A stretch of DNA of 64,000 bases from Pseudomonas lini. GTDB lineage: Bacteria > Pseudomonadota > Gammaproteobacteria > Pseudomonadales > Pseudomonadaceae. Both the position numbers and the translations under genes were made by a program. The DNA lies in assembly GCF_964063345.1 (NCBI RefSeq), contig NZ_OZ061318.1, positions 1,426,001-1,490,000 on the forward strand, written 5' to 3'. The notes under the pieces are model-generated. The model was not told where the DNA came from and searched no databases. It saw only the letters and a list, made by a program, of their open reading frames with translations. This document shows, piece after piece, positions 27,908-36,911 of this stretch (positions are counted from its first letter, which is position 1; every line of letters starts with the position of its first letter).

Positions 27908-27933
27908 AAGCCCCAGCCTCAACATTCAAACCG

Positions 27934-29994
27934 CTAAACCAGATGCAACGCCGTCAACAGCATGTCGATCGCCTTGATCCCCACAAACGGCACCAGTATC
28001 CCGCCCAGCCCATAGATCAGCAGATTGCGCCGCAGCAACGCCGCCGCACTCACTGCCTGCACCCGCACACCGCGCAGCGCCAACGGAATCAGCACCACGA
28101 TGATCAAGGCGTTGAACACAATCGCCGACAGGATCGCGCTCTGCGGACTGCTCAAATGCATGATGTTGAGCACGCCGAGTTGCGGATAGATCGAGGCGAA
28201 CAGCGCCGGCAGGATCGCGAAGTACTTGGCCACGTCGTTGGCGATGGAAAAAGTGGTGAGCGCACCGCGAGTTACCAGCAATTCCTTGCCGATCTGCACC
28301 ACGTCCAGCAGCTTGGTCGGATCGCTGTCGAGGTCGACCATGTTCGCCGCCTCCCGCGCCGCTTGCGTACCGTCGTTCATCGCCATGCCGACGTCCGCCT
28401 GGGCCAGTGCCGGGGCGTCGTTGGCGCCGTCGCCGCACATGGCGACCAGCCGACCGTCGTTCTGCTCGTGACGAATGCGCGCCAGTTTCTTTTCCGGTGT
28501 GGCTTCGGCCAGCACGTCATCCACGCCTGCTTCGGCAGCAATCGCAGCAGCGGTCAGCGGGTTGTCGCCAGTCACCATGACCGTGCGAATCCCCAGCTTG
28601 CGCAACTCGGCGAAACGCTCGCGGATGCCAGGCTTGACCACGTCCTTGAGATGGATAACACCAAGTAATTTTCCGTCAGCGCACACCAGTAACGGCGTGC
28701 CGCCACTCTGAGCGATCTTGTCGATTTCCCGGGACAAAGGCGCGGCCATATCGGCGCGTTTCAGACCGACGAAGGTCAGCAGCGAATCCACCGCGCCTTT
28801 GCGATAAACCCGGCCCTGATAGTCGACACCAGAGAGGCGGGTTTCAGCACTGAACGGCACAGCGGTCAGCACCTCGGCGGACGGCTCGGGTTGCGGGTGA
28901 AGACCGCGCAGGTAGTCGACGATGGATTTGCCTTCAGCGGTGTCATCAGCCAGCGAGGCGAATAACGCGCCTTCGGCCAGCTCTTTGGCGCTGACGCCAG
29001 GCGCGGCATAGACCGCGGCGCAGCGACGGTTGCCGAAGGTGATGGTGCCGGTCTTGTCCAGCAGCAGGACATGAACGTCCCCCGCCGCTTCCACGGCGCG
29101 ACCGGACTTGGCGATCACGTTCAGGCGCACCAGACGGTCCATCCCCGCGATACCGATGGCCGACAACAAACCGCCGATAGTGGTCGGAATCAACGTGACC
29201 AATAACGCCACCAGGAACACCAGCGGCAGGCTGCCATTGGCGAAGTGGGCGAACGGTTGCAGGGTCACCACCACCAGCAGGAAGATCAGGGTCAGGCCGA
29301 TCAGCAGGATATCCAGCGCCACTTCGTTCGGGGTTTTCTGGCGTTTGGCGCCTTCGACCAGCGCGATCATGCGGTCGAGAGCCGACTCGCCGGGGTTGGC
29401 GGTGATGCGCACCAGCAGCCAGTCGGACACCAGTCGGGTATTGCCGGTGACGGCCGAGCGATCGCCGCCGGACTCGCGAATCACTGGCGCCGATTCACCG
29501 GTAATCGCCGCTTCGTTGACCGCTGCGATACCTTCGATCACCTCGCCGTCACCGGGGATCATCTCCCCTGCTTCGACGCGCACCACATCGTCCTTGCGCA
29601 GGCTGCTGGCGGGCACCACCTGAAAACTGCCATTGGCCGTTTTACGTCGGGCACTCAAGCCTTCGCTGCCGGCCTTGAGACTGTCGGCGCGGGCCTTGCC
29701 GCGACCTTCGGCCAGCGCTTCGGCGAAGTTGGCAAATAGCACCGTGAACCACAGCCACAAGGCGATTTGCGCGGCGACGAAAGTCGGCACGGCGTTGTCG
29801 GGAATGAAGCACAGCACGGTGGTCAGAATCGCGGTCAGTTCGACCACCAGCATCACCGGCGCGCGCTGCAATTGCCGTGGGTCGAGCTTGACGAAGGCTT
29901 GCACCAGCGCCGGACGCCAGAGGGCCGAGATCGCGGTTTTCGGTTGTTCCGGCGCCTTGACGACGGCGGCTTTAGTTGCGGGCATATTCATCAT
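27934..29994 (-). CDS. kdpB: K+-transporting P-type ATPase subunit KdpB
   Basis: This 686-residue subunit hydrolyses ATP for the Kdp pump. The actuator domain has TGES at 165-168. Membrane helix [20 protein letters not shown] contains the TIGGL core. Asp313 in [10 protein letters not shown] is the phosphorylated residue, and [11 protein letters not shown] closes the P domain. The start has AGGAGCACG directly upstream; a second and third ATG follow within four codons. It is 20 bases downstream of kdpA. Confidence 0.96.
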   Translation of the reverse strand: MMNMPATKAAVVKAPEQPKTAISALWRPALVQAFVKLDPRQLQRAPVMLVVELTAILTTVLCFIPDNAVPTFVAAQIALWLWFTVLFANFAEALAEGRGKARADSLKAGSEGLSARRKTANGSFQVVPASSLRKDDVVRVEAGEMIPGDGEVIEGIAAVNEAAITGESAPVIRESGGDRSAVTGNTRLVSDWLLVRITANPGESALDRMIALVEGAKRQKTPNEVALDILLIGLTLIFLLVVVTLQPFAHFANGSLPLVFLVALLVTLIPTTIGGLLSAIGIAGMDRLVRLNVIAKSGRAVEAAGDVHVLLLDKTGTITFGNRRCAAVYAAPGVSAKELAEGALFASLADDTAEGKSIVDYLRGLHPQPEPSAEVLTAVPFSAETRLSGVDYQGRVYRKGAVDSLLTFVGLKRADMAAPLSREIDKIAQSGGTPLLVCADGKLLGVIHLKDVVKPGIRERFAELRKLGIRTVMVTGDNPLTAAAIAAEAGVDDVLAEATPEKKLARIRHEQNDGRLVAMCGDGANDAPALAQADVGMAMNDGTQAAREAANMVDLDSDPTKLLDVVQIGKELLVTRGALTTFSIANDVAKYFAILPALFASIYPQLGVLNIMHLSSPQSAILSAIVFNALIIVVLIPLALRGVRVQAVSAAALLRRNLLIYGLGGILVPFVGIKAIDMLLTALHLV

Positions 29995-30014
29995 CGTGCT
30001 CCTAAAAAAGCGGC

Positions 30015-31709
30015 TCAGAAGCCCAGGCTCAAGTGTTCAGCGATTGGACCCAGCGCCAGCGTCGGCAGGAAGGTCAAACCACCCACCAGCAAAATGGTCA
30101 CGGTCAGCAAGGTCACGAACAGCGGGCCGTGGGTCGGGAAGCTGTTCTGGCCGATCGGTGCGGTTTTCTTCATCGCCAGGCTGCCAGCCAACGCCAGAAC
30201 CGGAAGGATGTAACCGAAGCGCCCAATCAACATGCCCAGCCCCAGCATCAGGTTGTGGAACGCGGTGTTCGCCCCAAACCCAGCAAACGCCGAACCGTTG
30301 TTGGCACTGGCCGAGGTGTAGGCATACAGCAACTGGCTGAAACCGTGAGCGCCTGGGTTACTCACCGCCGCGACCGGGCCTGGCAGGCTGGCGGCAATCG
30401 CACCCAACACCAGCACGCCGACCGGCATCACCAACAAGGTCACCACCAGCAACTGAACTTCCCGGGCTTGCAGTTTCTTGCCGAGGTATTCCGGAGTGCG
30501 GCCGATCATCAGCCCGGCGAGAAACACCGCGATCAGCACGTTAAGCAACATGCCGTAGAGCCCGGCGCCGACGCCGCCGAAAATCACTTCGCCAACCATC
30601 ATGTTGATCATCGCGACCATGCCGCTCAGCGGGTTGAGGCTATCGTGCATACCGTTGACCGAACCGTTCGACGCCGCAGTGGTAGTCACCGACCACAGCA
30701 CCGTAGCGGTGGTACCGAAACGCGCTTCCTTGCCTTCCAGCGGAGCGGTCTGTTCGACGGCGACATTGGCCAGCGTCGGGTTGGGTTGATATTCAGCCCA
30801 CAGCGACGTCGCGCCGCCGATCAAAAACAGCGCCAGCATGCAGGCGATGATCGCGCGGCTCTGACGCAGGTCTTTCACGTAATGGCCGAAGGTGAACACC
30901 AGCGCCACCGGGATCAGAATGATCGAGGAGACTTCGAACAAATTGCTCCAGGCCGTCGGGTTCTCAAACGGGTGCGCCGAGTTGACGCCGAAGAAGCCAC
31001 CGCCGTTGGTGCCCAGTTGCTTGATCGCGATCTGGCTGGCAGCCGGGCCGAGCGGGATCACCTGATCGACGCCTTGCATGGTCACGGCATTCACATAATG
31101 AGCGAAGGTTTGTGGCACGCCCTGCCAGACCAGAAACAGCGCCAGCAGCAGGCACAACGGCAACAGGCCGTAGAGGGTGGCGCGGGTCATGTCGACCCAG
31201 AAGTTTCCCAGGGTCTTGGTGGATTTGCGACCGATGCCACGACACAACGCGACCAACACAGCGAGCCCGGTGGCGGCGCTGACGAAGTTCTGCACGGTGA
31301 GGCCGACCATCTGACTCAGGTAGCTGAGGGTCGCTTCGCCGCTGTAGGACTGCCAGTTGGTGTTGGTCATGAAGCTGACGGCGGTATTGAACGCTTGCGT
31401 CCACTCCTGTCCCGGCAGGTTTTGTGGATTCAGCGGCAAGTGATCCTGGAACAGCAGGATCGCAAACAGCAGCAAAAAACCCGCGAGGTTGAAGGCGAGT
31501 AAGGCCAGGGTGTATTTCTGCCAGCTCTGTTCGGCCTGCGGATCGACGCCGGCCACTCGATAGCAACCACGCTCAACCGGCCCGAGAATCGGCGAAAGCC
31601 AGGTGCGCTGACCTTCCATCACCTTGTAGTAGAAGCGCCCCAGAAACGGTGCCGGAATCAGCACCACGGCGAAGAAGGCGAGGATCAGCCAATAGTCATA
31701 ACTGTGCAT
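30015..31709 (-). CDS. kdpA: K+-transporting ATPase subunit KdpA
   Basis: This 564-residue channel-like subunit binds and translocates K+. It has multiple hydrophobic helices starting [20 protein letters not shown]. Selectivity-filter-like loops include [11 protein letters not shown] and [19 protein letters not shown], and [14 protein letters not shown] and [13 protein letters not shown] come near the C-terminus. The start at 31709 gives the standard length. It follows kdpF by 8 bases. Confidence 0.96.
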   Translation of the reverse strand: MHSYDYWLILAFFAVVLIPAPFLGRFYYKVMEGQRTWLSPILGPVERGCYRVAGVDPQAEQSWQKYTLALLAFNLAGFLLLFAILLFQDHLPLNPQNLPGQEWTQAFNTAVSFMTNTNWQSYSGEATLSYLSQMVGLTVQNFVSAATGLAVLVALCRGIGRKSTKTLGNFWVDMTRATLYGLLPLCLLLALFLVWQGVPQTFAHYVNAVTMQGVDQVIPLGPAASQIAIKQLGTNGGGFFGVNSAHPFENPTAWSNLFEVSSIILIPVALVFTFGHYVKDLRQSRAIIACMLALFLIGGATSLWAEYQPNPTLANVAVEQTAPLEGKEARFGTTATVLWSVTTTAASNGSVNGMHDSLNPLSGMVAMINMMVGEVIFGGVGAGLYGMLLNVLIAVFLAGLMIGRTPEYLGKKLQAREVQLLVVTLLVMPVGVLVLGAIAASLPGPVAAVSNPGAHGFSQLLYAYTSASANNGSAFAGFGANTAFHNLMLGLGMLIGRFGYILPVLALAGSLAMKKTAPIGQNSFPTHGPLFVTLLTVTILLVGGLTFLPTLALGPIAEHLSLGF

Positions 31710-31717
31710 AGCCGCTC

Positions 31718-31807
31718 CTAGTTCCGATCCGCGCGCAACAGCGCAACCAACAGATAAATGAACAGCCCCACTGCCAATAGCAGTGACACTCCGTCCAGAA
31801 CGCTCAT
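31718..31807 (-). CDS. kdpF: K+-transporting ATPase small subunit KdpF
   Basis: This 29-residue single-helix protein (SVLDGVSLLLAVGLFIYLLV, then ALLRADRN) has the composition and position of KdpF, the small stabilising subunit of the complex. It is first in the operon, just before kdpA, with GGAG-like bases upstream (GGAGAACTTCC). It is small enough to be missed by automatic annotation. Confidence 0.9.
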   Translation of the reverse strand: MSVLDGVSLLLAVGLFIYLLVALLRADRN

Positions 31808-31896
31808 GGAAGTTCTCCGTGTTACGGCGTATTGCCGCGTGTGGAGTGATTGTCTGCAGGGAGGCTGTAAAGGAGCGAGATCGAGGGGTGGGGCGG

Positions 31897-31917
31897 GGCA
31901 TAAAAAATGCGTAAAGA
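31897..31917 (-). promoter_or_regulatory. Candidate KdpE operator of kdpFABC
   Basis: On the minus strand the site reads CTTTACGCATTTTTTATGCC followed by CCGCCCC. The E. coli KdpE site has the same plan: a TTTA half, a T-run, a second TTTA/TTAC half and then CCCCGCCC. It lies about 90 bases upstream of kdpF. The comparison is from memory of the E. coli site. Confidence 0.5.
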
Positions 31918-31954
31918 GTGGGTCTATGGCTTTGTTACAGCGGTGTCTGGACGG

Positions 31955-32043
31955 GCCTAATCGCGGGCAAGCCCGCTCCCACAGTGGAATGCGTTCGCCC
32001 AGACACTCCAAAAACCTGTGGGAGCGGGCTTGCCCGCGATGGC
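31955..32043. repeat. REPIN (ATCGCGGGCAAGCCCGC type)
   Basis: GCCTAATCGCGGGCAAGCCC and its complement, ending GCCCGCGATGGC, flank a ~35-base spacer, upstream of both kdpF and the permease gene. Confidence 0.9.
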
Positions 32044-32210
32044 GGCAGAACAGGCACCACTGCCCCTAACTGGCGCACAAAAGGCGCCAATCCAGCCGCG
32101 AACATCCCCGATACGACAGCTTTCAGCGCTTTACGACGCTCACCTGAAAAATGGCACGCCCACTGCACACGCCCTCCCCGAGCATTTTCAAACCGTTCAG
32201 GGAGCAACGC

Positions 32211-33575
32211 ATGAACACACAACTCAAACCCACGCTGGGCACGCTGCACCTGTGGGGTATCGCGGTCGGGCTGGTGATTTCCGGTGAGTACTTCGGCTGG
32301 AGTTATGGCTGGGGCGTTGCCGGGACACTTGGCTTCCTGGTGACCTCGTTCATGGTCGCCACGATGTACACCTGCTTCATCTTCAGTTTCACCGAGCTGA
32401 CCACCGCCATTCCCCATGCCGGCGGTCCCTTTGCCTACAGCCGCCGCGCCTTTGGTGAAAAAGGTGGATTGATTGCCGGGCTGGCGACGCTGATTGAATT
32501 CGTCTTTGCCCCACCAGCGATTGCCTTGGCCATCGGTGCCTACCTGAACGTGCAGTTTCCGGCCCTCGACCCGAAACACGCGGCAGTCGGTGCCTACATT
32601 GTGTTTATGGGCCTGAATATCCTCGGCGTGAAACTCGCCGCGACCTTCGAACTGGTGGTCTGTGTACTGGCGGTCGCCGAATTGCTGGTGTTCATGGGCG
32701 TGGTCGCCCCGGCGTTCAGCTTCAGTAACTTCGCGCTCAACGGCTGGGCCGGTTCTGATGTGTTCGGTGCGCCCGCGATTGCCGGCATGTTCGCGGCCAT
32801 TCCATTTGCCATCTGGTTTTTCCTGGCCATCGAAGGTGCAGCCATGGCTGCCGAAGAAGCCAAGGACCCGAAACGCACGATTCCCAAAGCCTACATCAGC
32901 GGCATCCTGACCCTGGTGCTGTTGGCCATGGGCGTGATGTTCTTTGCCGGCGGCGTCGGCGACTGGCGCACCCTGTCGAACATCAACGATCCGCTGCCGC
33001 AAGCCATGAAAGCCGTGGTCGGCGAAAGCTCCGGCTGGTTGCACATGCTGGTGTGGATCGGCCTGTTCGGCCTGGTGGCGAGTTTCCACGGGATCATCCT
33101 CGGCTACTCGCGGCAGTTCTTCGCCCTCGCCCGGGCCGGTTACCTGCCGGCATCCCTGGCCAAACTGTCGCGCTTCCAGACCCCGCACCGGGCAATCATC
33201 GCCGGTGGCGTAATCGGCATCGCGGCGATCTACAGCGACGGCCTGATCAACCTCGGCGGCATGACGCTGACGGCGGCGATGATCACCATGGCGGTATTCG
33301 GCGCAATCGTGATGTACATCATGAGCATGCTCAGCCTGTTCAAACTGCGTAAAACCGAACCGAACCTGGAACGCACCTTCCGCGCGCCCTGCTACCCGTT
33401 GGTGCCGTTCATTGCGCTGGTGCTGGCGGTGGTTTGCCTGGTGGCGATGGCCTGGTTCAACACCTTGATCGGGGTGATCTTCCTTGGATTCATGGCGGTG
33501 GGTTTCGTGTACTTCATGCTCACCGCACAATTGCGAGCCGATGCGCCGGCTGACGCGATGTTGACCGGGCTCTGA
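32211..33575 (+). CDS. eat: Ethanolamine permease-type APC transporter
   Basis: This 454-residue transporter has about 12 hydrophobic helices. It starts LHLWGIAVGLVISGEYFGWS, with the GxxI-SGEYFGW motif I associate with ethanolamine permeases. FFLAIEGAAMAAEEAKDPKR lies mid-protein, and the C-terminal cytoplasmic linker reads LFKLRKTEPNLERTF. It imports ethanolamine for use as a carbon and nitrogen source. eutBC, which usually lie next to eat in pseudomonads, are absent here. GGGAG lies 6 bases upstream of the ATG at 32211. Confidence 0.85.
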   Translation: MNTQLKPTLGTLHLWGIAVGLVISGEYFGWSYGWGVAGTLGFLVTSFMVATMYTCFIFSFTELTTAIPHAGGPFAYSRRAFGEKGGLIAGLATLIEFVFAPPAIALAIGAYLNVQFPALDPKHAAVGAYIVFMGLNILGVKLAATFELVVCVLAVAELLVFMGVVAPAFSFSNFALNGWAGSDVFGAPAIAGMFAAIPFAIWFFLAIEGAAMAAEEAKDPKRTIPKAYISGILTLVLLAMGVMFFAGGVGDWRTLSNINDPLPQAMKAVVGESSGWLHMLVWIGLFGLVASFHGIILGYSRQFFALARAGYLPASLAKLSRFQTPHRAIIAGGVIGIAAIYSDGLINLGGMTLTAAMITMAVFGAIVMYIMSMLSLFKLRKTEPNLERTFRAPCYPLVPFIALVLAVVCLVAMAWFNTLIGVIFLGFMAVGFVYFMLTAQLRADAPADAMLTGL

Positions 33576-33720
33576 CTTCACACACCGCGCCTGCAAGGAT
33601 GTACGGCGTCTACGGCATATCAGGCATAGAATGGAACCACTGCGAAAATTAATCACTCAAAGTGGTATGCACGATCGGTCGGCGAAAACCGCCAATCGGC
33701 CTGCCCTCAAGGAGAGCCCT

Positions 33721-33888
33721 ATGCCCTGGTATGCCTGGTTGATTCTGATCGTTGCCATTGGCTCGATCGTTGGCGGTTTGATGATGCTGCGCGACACCGC
33801 CAACAAGGTCGAATTGACCGAAGAGCAACGTAAACGTGTCGCCGAACGCAACGCGGAAGCGGATGCCAAGGATGCGCAGGACCGCTGA
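33721..33888 (+). CDS. Small DUF2897 membrane protein
   Basis: This 55-residue protein has one helix (WYAWLILIVAIGSIVGGLMM) followed by a charged soluble tail (NKVELTEEQRKRVAERNAEA). It matches the DUF2897 family of small γ-proteobacterial membrane proteins; no function is known. AAGGAGAG lies ~8 bases upstream of the ATG at 33721. The stop is followed by a REPIN. Confidence 0.78.
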   Translation: MPWYAWLILIVAIGSIVGGLMMLRDTANKVELTEEQRKRVAERNAEADAKDAQDR

Positions 33889-33895
33889 CAAATAA

Positions 33896-34008
33896 CTGTG
33901 GCGAGGGGGCTTGCCCCCGTTGGGGCGCGAAGCGGCCCTTGAGGTCCCTCGCACATTTTTTGCGCCCGCTGCGCGGTCGAGCGGGAGCAAGCTCCCTCGC
34001 CACAACAG
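33896..34008. repeat. REPIN (GTGGCGAGGGGGC/GAGGGAGC mixed arms)
   Basis: The left arm reads CTGTGGCGAGGGGGCTTGCC, but the right arm complements GTGGCGAGGGAGCTTGCTCC. The two halves have therefore diverged at the core (GGGGGCTTGCCCCC against GGGAGCTTGCTCCC), each keeping its own palindrome. It lies between two converging genes. Confidence 0.87.
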
Positions 34009-34013
34009 CGCTT

Positions 34014-34865
34014 TTACTTTTCCCAATCGGCCTTGGCGATGTGCAAGCCATGCAGCCCTTTGTAAGCCGCACGTTCCGGCTGGCTCCAGCCCTCAAGCAA
34101 CGAATCCTCCAACCGATAAATCTCCACCCCCAGCGGGCGACACACACTCAGCGGATCCTGCGCATCCGGCCCCCACATGGCCAGGGACAGATCGCCACCC
34201 GGACACGTCGACAGTGCGCACAGCAAATCAATCTCGGCAAAGAACTCCAGGTAATCACCCTGCTTTGCCGGGCAGGCTTTCATGAAGTACATGTCATCGT
34301 GGTTCAGGCCGGTGCACTGGAAAATGTTCAGCACATCATGCACGTCAAACTCGGTCAGGCCATGGGGTAACACTGCACGAGTCAAATTCGAGTGACAGTG
34401 ATGATGGAAGTCCTCGCCCGTGAGCATTTTGTTCACATACGGATCGCACCGCGTCCCCAGCAAGTCGTGCAAACGCCCGCCATGTTCGTCGATGCCGTAC
34501 CCGGCCAGGCTATCGTCGGTGATAGTCACCAGCGGTCGTAAGAAAGGCAGGTTCGACCAGAGCCGGTCATGGGTGCTGACATGCGCGCCCTGCAACTGCC
34601 GGGTCCGCGCCGCCCACAAGCGTTCGCGCGGGTCGTGGGCATTCCAGACATTGAAGTCCCCGACTTGCGGGCCGACCGGGGTCGTGACCCTGAACACATG
34701 CCCCGCCGGCACATTCCAGGCGCGCCCGGTGCGAATCGGCACTTCGAACTGTTCGATCAGCGTGCGACCCTCTTTCTTGTCCCGGACTCTCTCGTAGAAA
34801 GCCGTGTCTACCTGCAAGGCCGAGCCTTTGCTGACTTGATAGGCCGCCGGATAGTCTTTGTACAT
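34014..34865 (-). CDS. DUF1989 / urea carboxylase-associated family protein
   Basis: The protein has 283 residues. Family features are GRAWNVPAGHVFRVTTPVGP QVGDFN-type N-terminal motifs, HDLLGTRCDPYVNKML, HHHCHSNLTRAVLPHG and CPGGDLS. The His/Cys pattern suggests a metal site. Relatives beside urea/guanidine carboxylase are the two chains of carboxyguanidine deiminase. This one stands alone with a GntR regulator, so its substrate may differ. It starts 15 bases after the regulator gene and is likely co-transcribed with it. Confidence 0.85.
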   Translation of the reverse strand: MYKDYPAAYQVSKGSALQVDTAFYERVRDKKEGRTLIEQFEVPIRTGRAWNVPAGHVFRVTTPVGPQVGDFNVWNAHDPRERLWAARTRQLQGAHVSTHDRLWSNLPFLRPLVTITDDSLAGYGIDEHGGRLHDLLGTRCDPYVNKMLTGEDFHHHCHSNLTRAVLPHGLTEFDVHDVLNIFQCTGLNHDDMYFMKACPAKQGDYLEFFAEIDLLCALSTCPGGDLSLAMWGPDAQDPLSVCRPLGVEIYRLEDSLLEGWSQPERAAYKGLHGLHIAKADWEK

Positions 34866-34880
34866 GGCACAAATCCTCGA

Positions 34881-35534
34881 TCAGTGATGAGAAGAAGGGG
34901 CAAGCATCTGCAACAGGAGGTGTTCGGAGTCGTCGAGATAAAGGCTCATGGCGTCGCCGGCCGCGCGTTTGTCGCCGTCGGCCAGCAAGTCATGTATCTG
35001 CCGGTCACGCGCCAGCCAGGGCGCCTGAAAACGTGATTCATCGGGAGCGGCGCAAAACACCAGGCGCAATTGCGCGACGACGTTGGTGAAGAACTCATCG
35101 AACAATGGACTGCGCAGCAATCCGACGATGTGTAGATGAAATGCCAGGCTGTGGGTGCCGACCGCGCGCCAGTCCTCACGTTCCCGGGCCAGCTCGGTGG
35201 CTTCCAGGGCCTCAAGCATCCGGTCGGACTGATAATCACGAAGTGGCTGACTGGCGCTGATGGCTTGCAACTCCAGAGTGCGACGGACCTTGAACAGATC
35301 CCGCACATCATCAGCCCCCAACCTGCGCACCATCACGCCTTTGTTGCGCACGTAACGGGTCAGCCCTTCTTGCCCCAGACGGTGCAACGCCTCGCGAATC
35401 GTGTTTCGCGAGGCGTTGTAGGCCGATACCAGATCGTTTTCCACCAACGCCATGCCGGGCAGCAAACGACCGCCGATGATGTCAGCGCGCAGCTCCAATG
35501 TGATGTGGTCGGCCAGGGACAGTCCGCTGCTCAT
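34881..35534 (-). CDS. GntR-family transcriptional regulator (FadR subfamily, FCD domain)
   Basis: The protein has 217 residues. The N-terminal winged helix-turn-helix (about 5-75) contains VENDLVSAYNASRNTIREAL and RYVRNKGVMVRRL. The all-helical FCD effector domain follows (RRTLELQAISASQPLRDY; FHLHIVGLLRSPLFDEFF), with the His residues that usually hold a metal and a carboxylate ligand. GAGG lies 9 bases upstream of the ATG at 35534. It probably controls itself and the adjoining DUF1989 gene. Confidence 0.87.
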   Translation of the reverse strand: MSSGLSLADHITLELRADIIGGRLLPGMALVENDLVSAYNASRNTIREALHRLGQEGLTRYVRNKGVMVRRLGADDVRDLFKVRRTLELQAISASQPLRDYQSDRMLEALEATELAREREDWRAVGTHSLAFHLHIVGLLRSPLFDEFFTNVVAQLRLVFCAAPDESRFQAPWLARDRQIHDLLADGDKRAAGDAMSLYLDDSEHLLLQMLAPSSHH

Positions 35535-35604
35535 ACTCAATGCCTCGTGATTGTTCAACAATCGTCAGCGAATGAGTAATCACTATTCGTGCCATCCCGG
35601 CGAA

Positions 35605-36879
35605 CTAGCCCTCCCAGCGCTTGAACAACACACTGGCATTCACGCCACCAAACCCGAAGCCGTTGGACAACGCGTAATCGATTGTCATTGGCCGCGCCTG
35701 ACCGTGAACAATGTCCACCCCTTGCGCCGCCGGATCCGGGTTATCGAAGTTGAGTGTCGCCGGCACCACCTGATCGCGGATTGCCAACAGGGTAAAGATC
35801 GCCTCGATCCCCCCTGCGGCGCCAAGCAAATGCCCGGTCGCGGACTTGGTCGACGTTACCGCTATCTTGTTGTCCGAGCCAAACAACGACTTGATGGCCG
35901 CCAACTCCCCCAAATCCCCAACCGGTGTAGAAGTCGCATGAGCATTGAGATGCTGCACCTGCGCCGGCGAAATGCCCGCCTGAGCCAACGCCAGCGACAT
36001 CGCCCGACGCGCACCGCTGCCATCTTCAGGCCCCGCGGTCAGGTGATAGGCATCGGCGCTGGTGCCGTAACCGACCAGTTCGGCCAACGGCTGAGCGCCA
36101 CGCGCCAAAGCATGTTCCAGGGATTCGATCACCAGAAGGCCAGAGCCCTCGCCCATCACAAAGCCATCGCGACCACTGTCGAACGGTCGCGAGGAGCGCT
36201 CCGGGGTGTCGTTGTAACCGCTGGACAAGGCTCGAGCCGCCGCGAACCCGGCGAGACTGACACGATCGATCGCCGCCTCTGCACCGCCACACACCGCAAT
36301 GTCCGCCTCGCCACATCGAATCAGTCGCGCCGCGTCGCCAATCGCCTGAACCCCGGCCGCGCACGCCGTTACCGGAGCCCCCAAAGGACCCTTGAAACCG
36401 TGCTCGATCGAGACATGGCCCGCGGCAAGATTGACCAGAAACGAAGGAATGGTGAACGGCGACAAACGTCGCGGGCCACGGTTGTCGGTGGTGCGCACCG
36501 CATCGGCAATCGCGCCGAAACCACCCACGCCCGAGCCAATAATGGTGGCAGTGCGCTCCTGGGCGTTGGCGTCCTGCGGTTGCCAACCGGCCTGCTCCAG
36601 TGCCTGACGCGCCGCCTCCATGGCAAACATAATGAAGCGGTCCATCTTCTTCTGCTCTTTAGGCGGCGTCGCCCGATCCGGATCAAAACCCGCCTCGGGA
36701 TCTTCCGCCAGGGTTTGCACCGCACCACCGACCTTGGCCGGCAAATCGGCAACCACGTCGTCCGGCAACGCCCGCAACCCGGAACGCCCGGCCAACAAAC
36801 GCGTCCAAACCGCTTCGACGCCACTACCCAACGGCGACACCAGGCCCATGCCCGTGACCACCACTCGACGATTACTCAT
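35605..36879 (-). CDS. β-Ketoacyl-ACP synthase II (FabF-type), stand-alone copy
   Basis: This 424-residue condensing enzyme has the KAS II catalytic triad: Cys in VTACAAGVQAIGDA, His in LNAHATSTPVGD and His in SATGHLLGAAGG. The N-terminus SNRRVVVTGMGLVSPLGSG is typical. It extends acyl-ACP by two carbons. It is not in the fabD-fabG-acpP cluster and is paired instead with an SDR gene 32 bases upstream, so it is an extra copy with a possible specialised role. Confidence 0.9.
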   Translation of the reverse strand: MSNRRVVVTGMGLVSPLGSGVEAVWTRLLAGRSGLRALPDDVVADLPAKVGGAVQTLAEDPEAGFDPDRATPPKEQKKMDRFIMFAMEAARQALEQAGWQPQDANAQERTATIIGSGVGGFGAIADAVRTTDNRGPRRLSPFTIPSFLVNLAAGHVSIEHGFKGPLGAPVTACAAGVQAIGDAARLIRCGEADIAVCGGAEAAIDRVSLAGFAAARALSSGYNDTPERSSRPFDSGRDGFVMGEGSGLLVIESLEHALARGAQPLAELVGYGTSADAYHLTAGPEDGSGARRAMSLALAQAGISPAQVQHLNAHATSTPVGDLGELAAIKSLFGSDNKIAVTSTKSATGHLLGAAGGIEAIFTLLAIRDQVVPATLNFDNPDPAAQGVDIVHGQARPMTIDYALSNGFGFGGVNASVLFKRWEG

Positions 36880-36911
36880 AATGCAAATACCTCAAGCCGA
36901 TTCATGGTGCC

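Larger units (their letters stand above)
31808..32210. other. Divergent promoter region kdpF / ethanolamine permease
   Basis: These 403 bases between two divergent genes hold a candidate KdpE site (31897-31917), one REPIN (31955-32043) and about 165 bases before the permease start in which I see nothing definite. Promoters for both genes are expected here. Confidence 0.6.

Noticed and set aside
31935..33656. 573-codon open frame on the minus strand
   Set aside because: It is antisense to the ethanolamine permease, extremely His/Gln/Arg rich, and runs into a REPIN.
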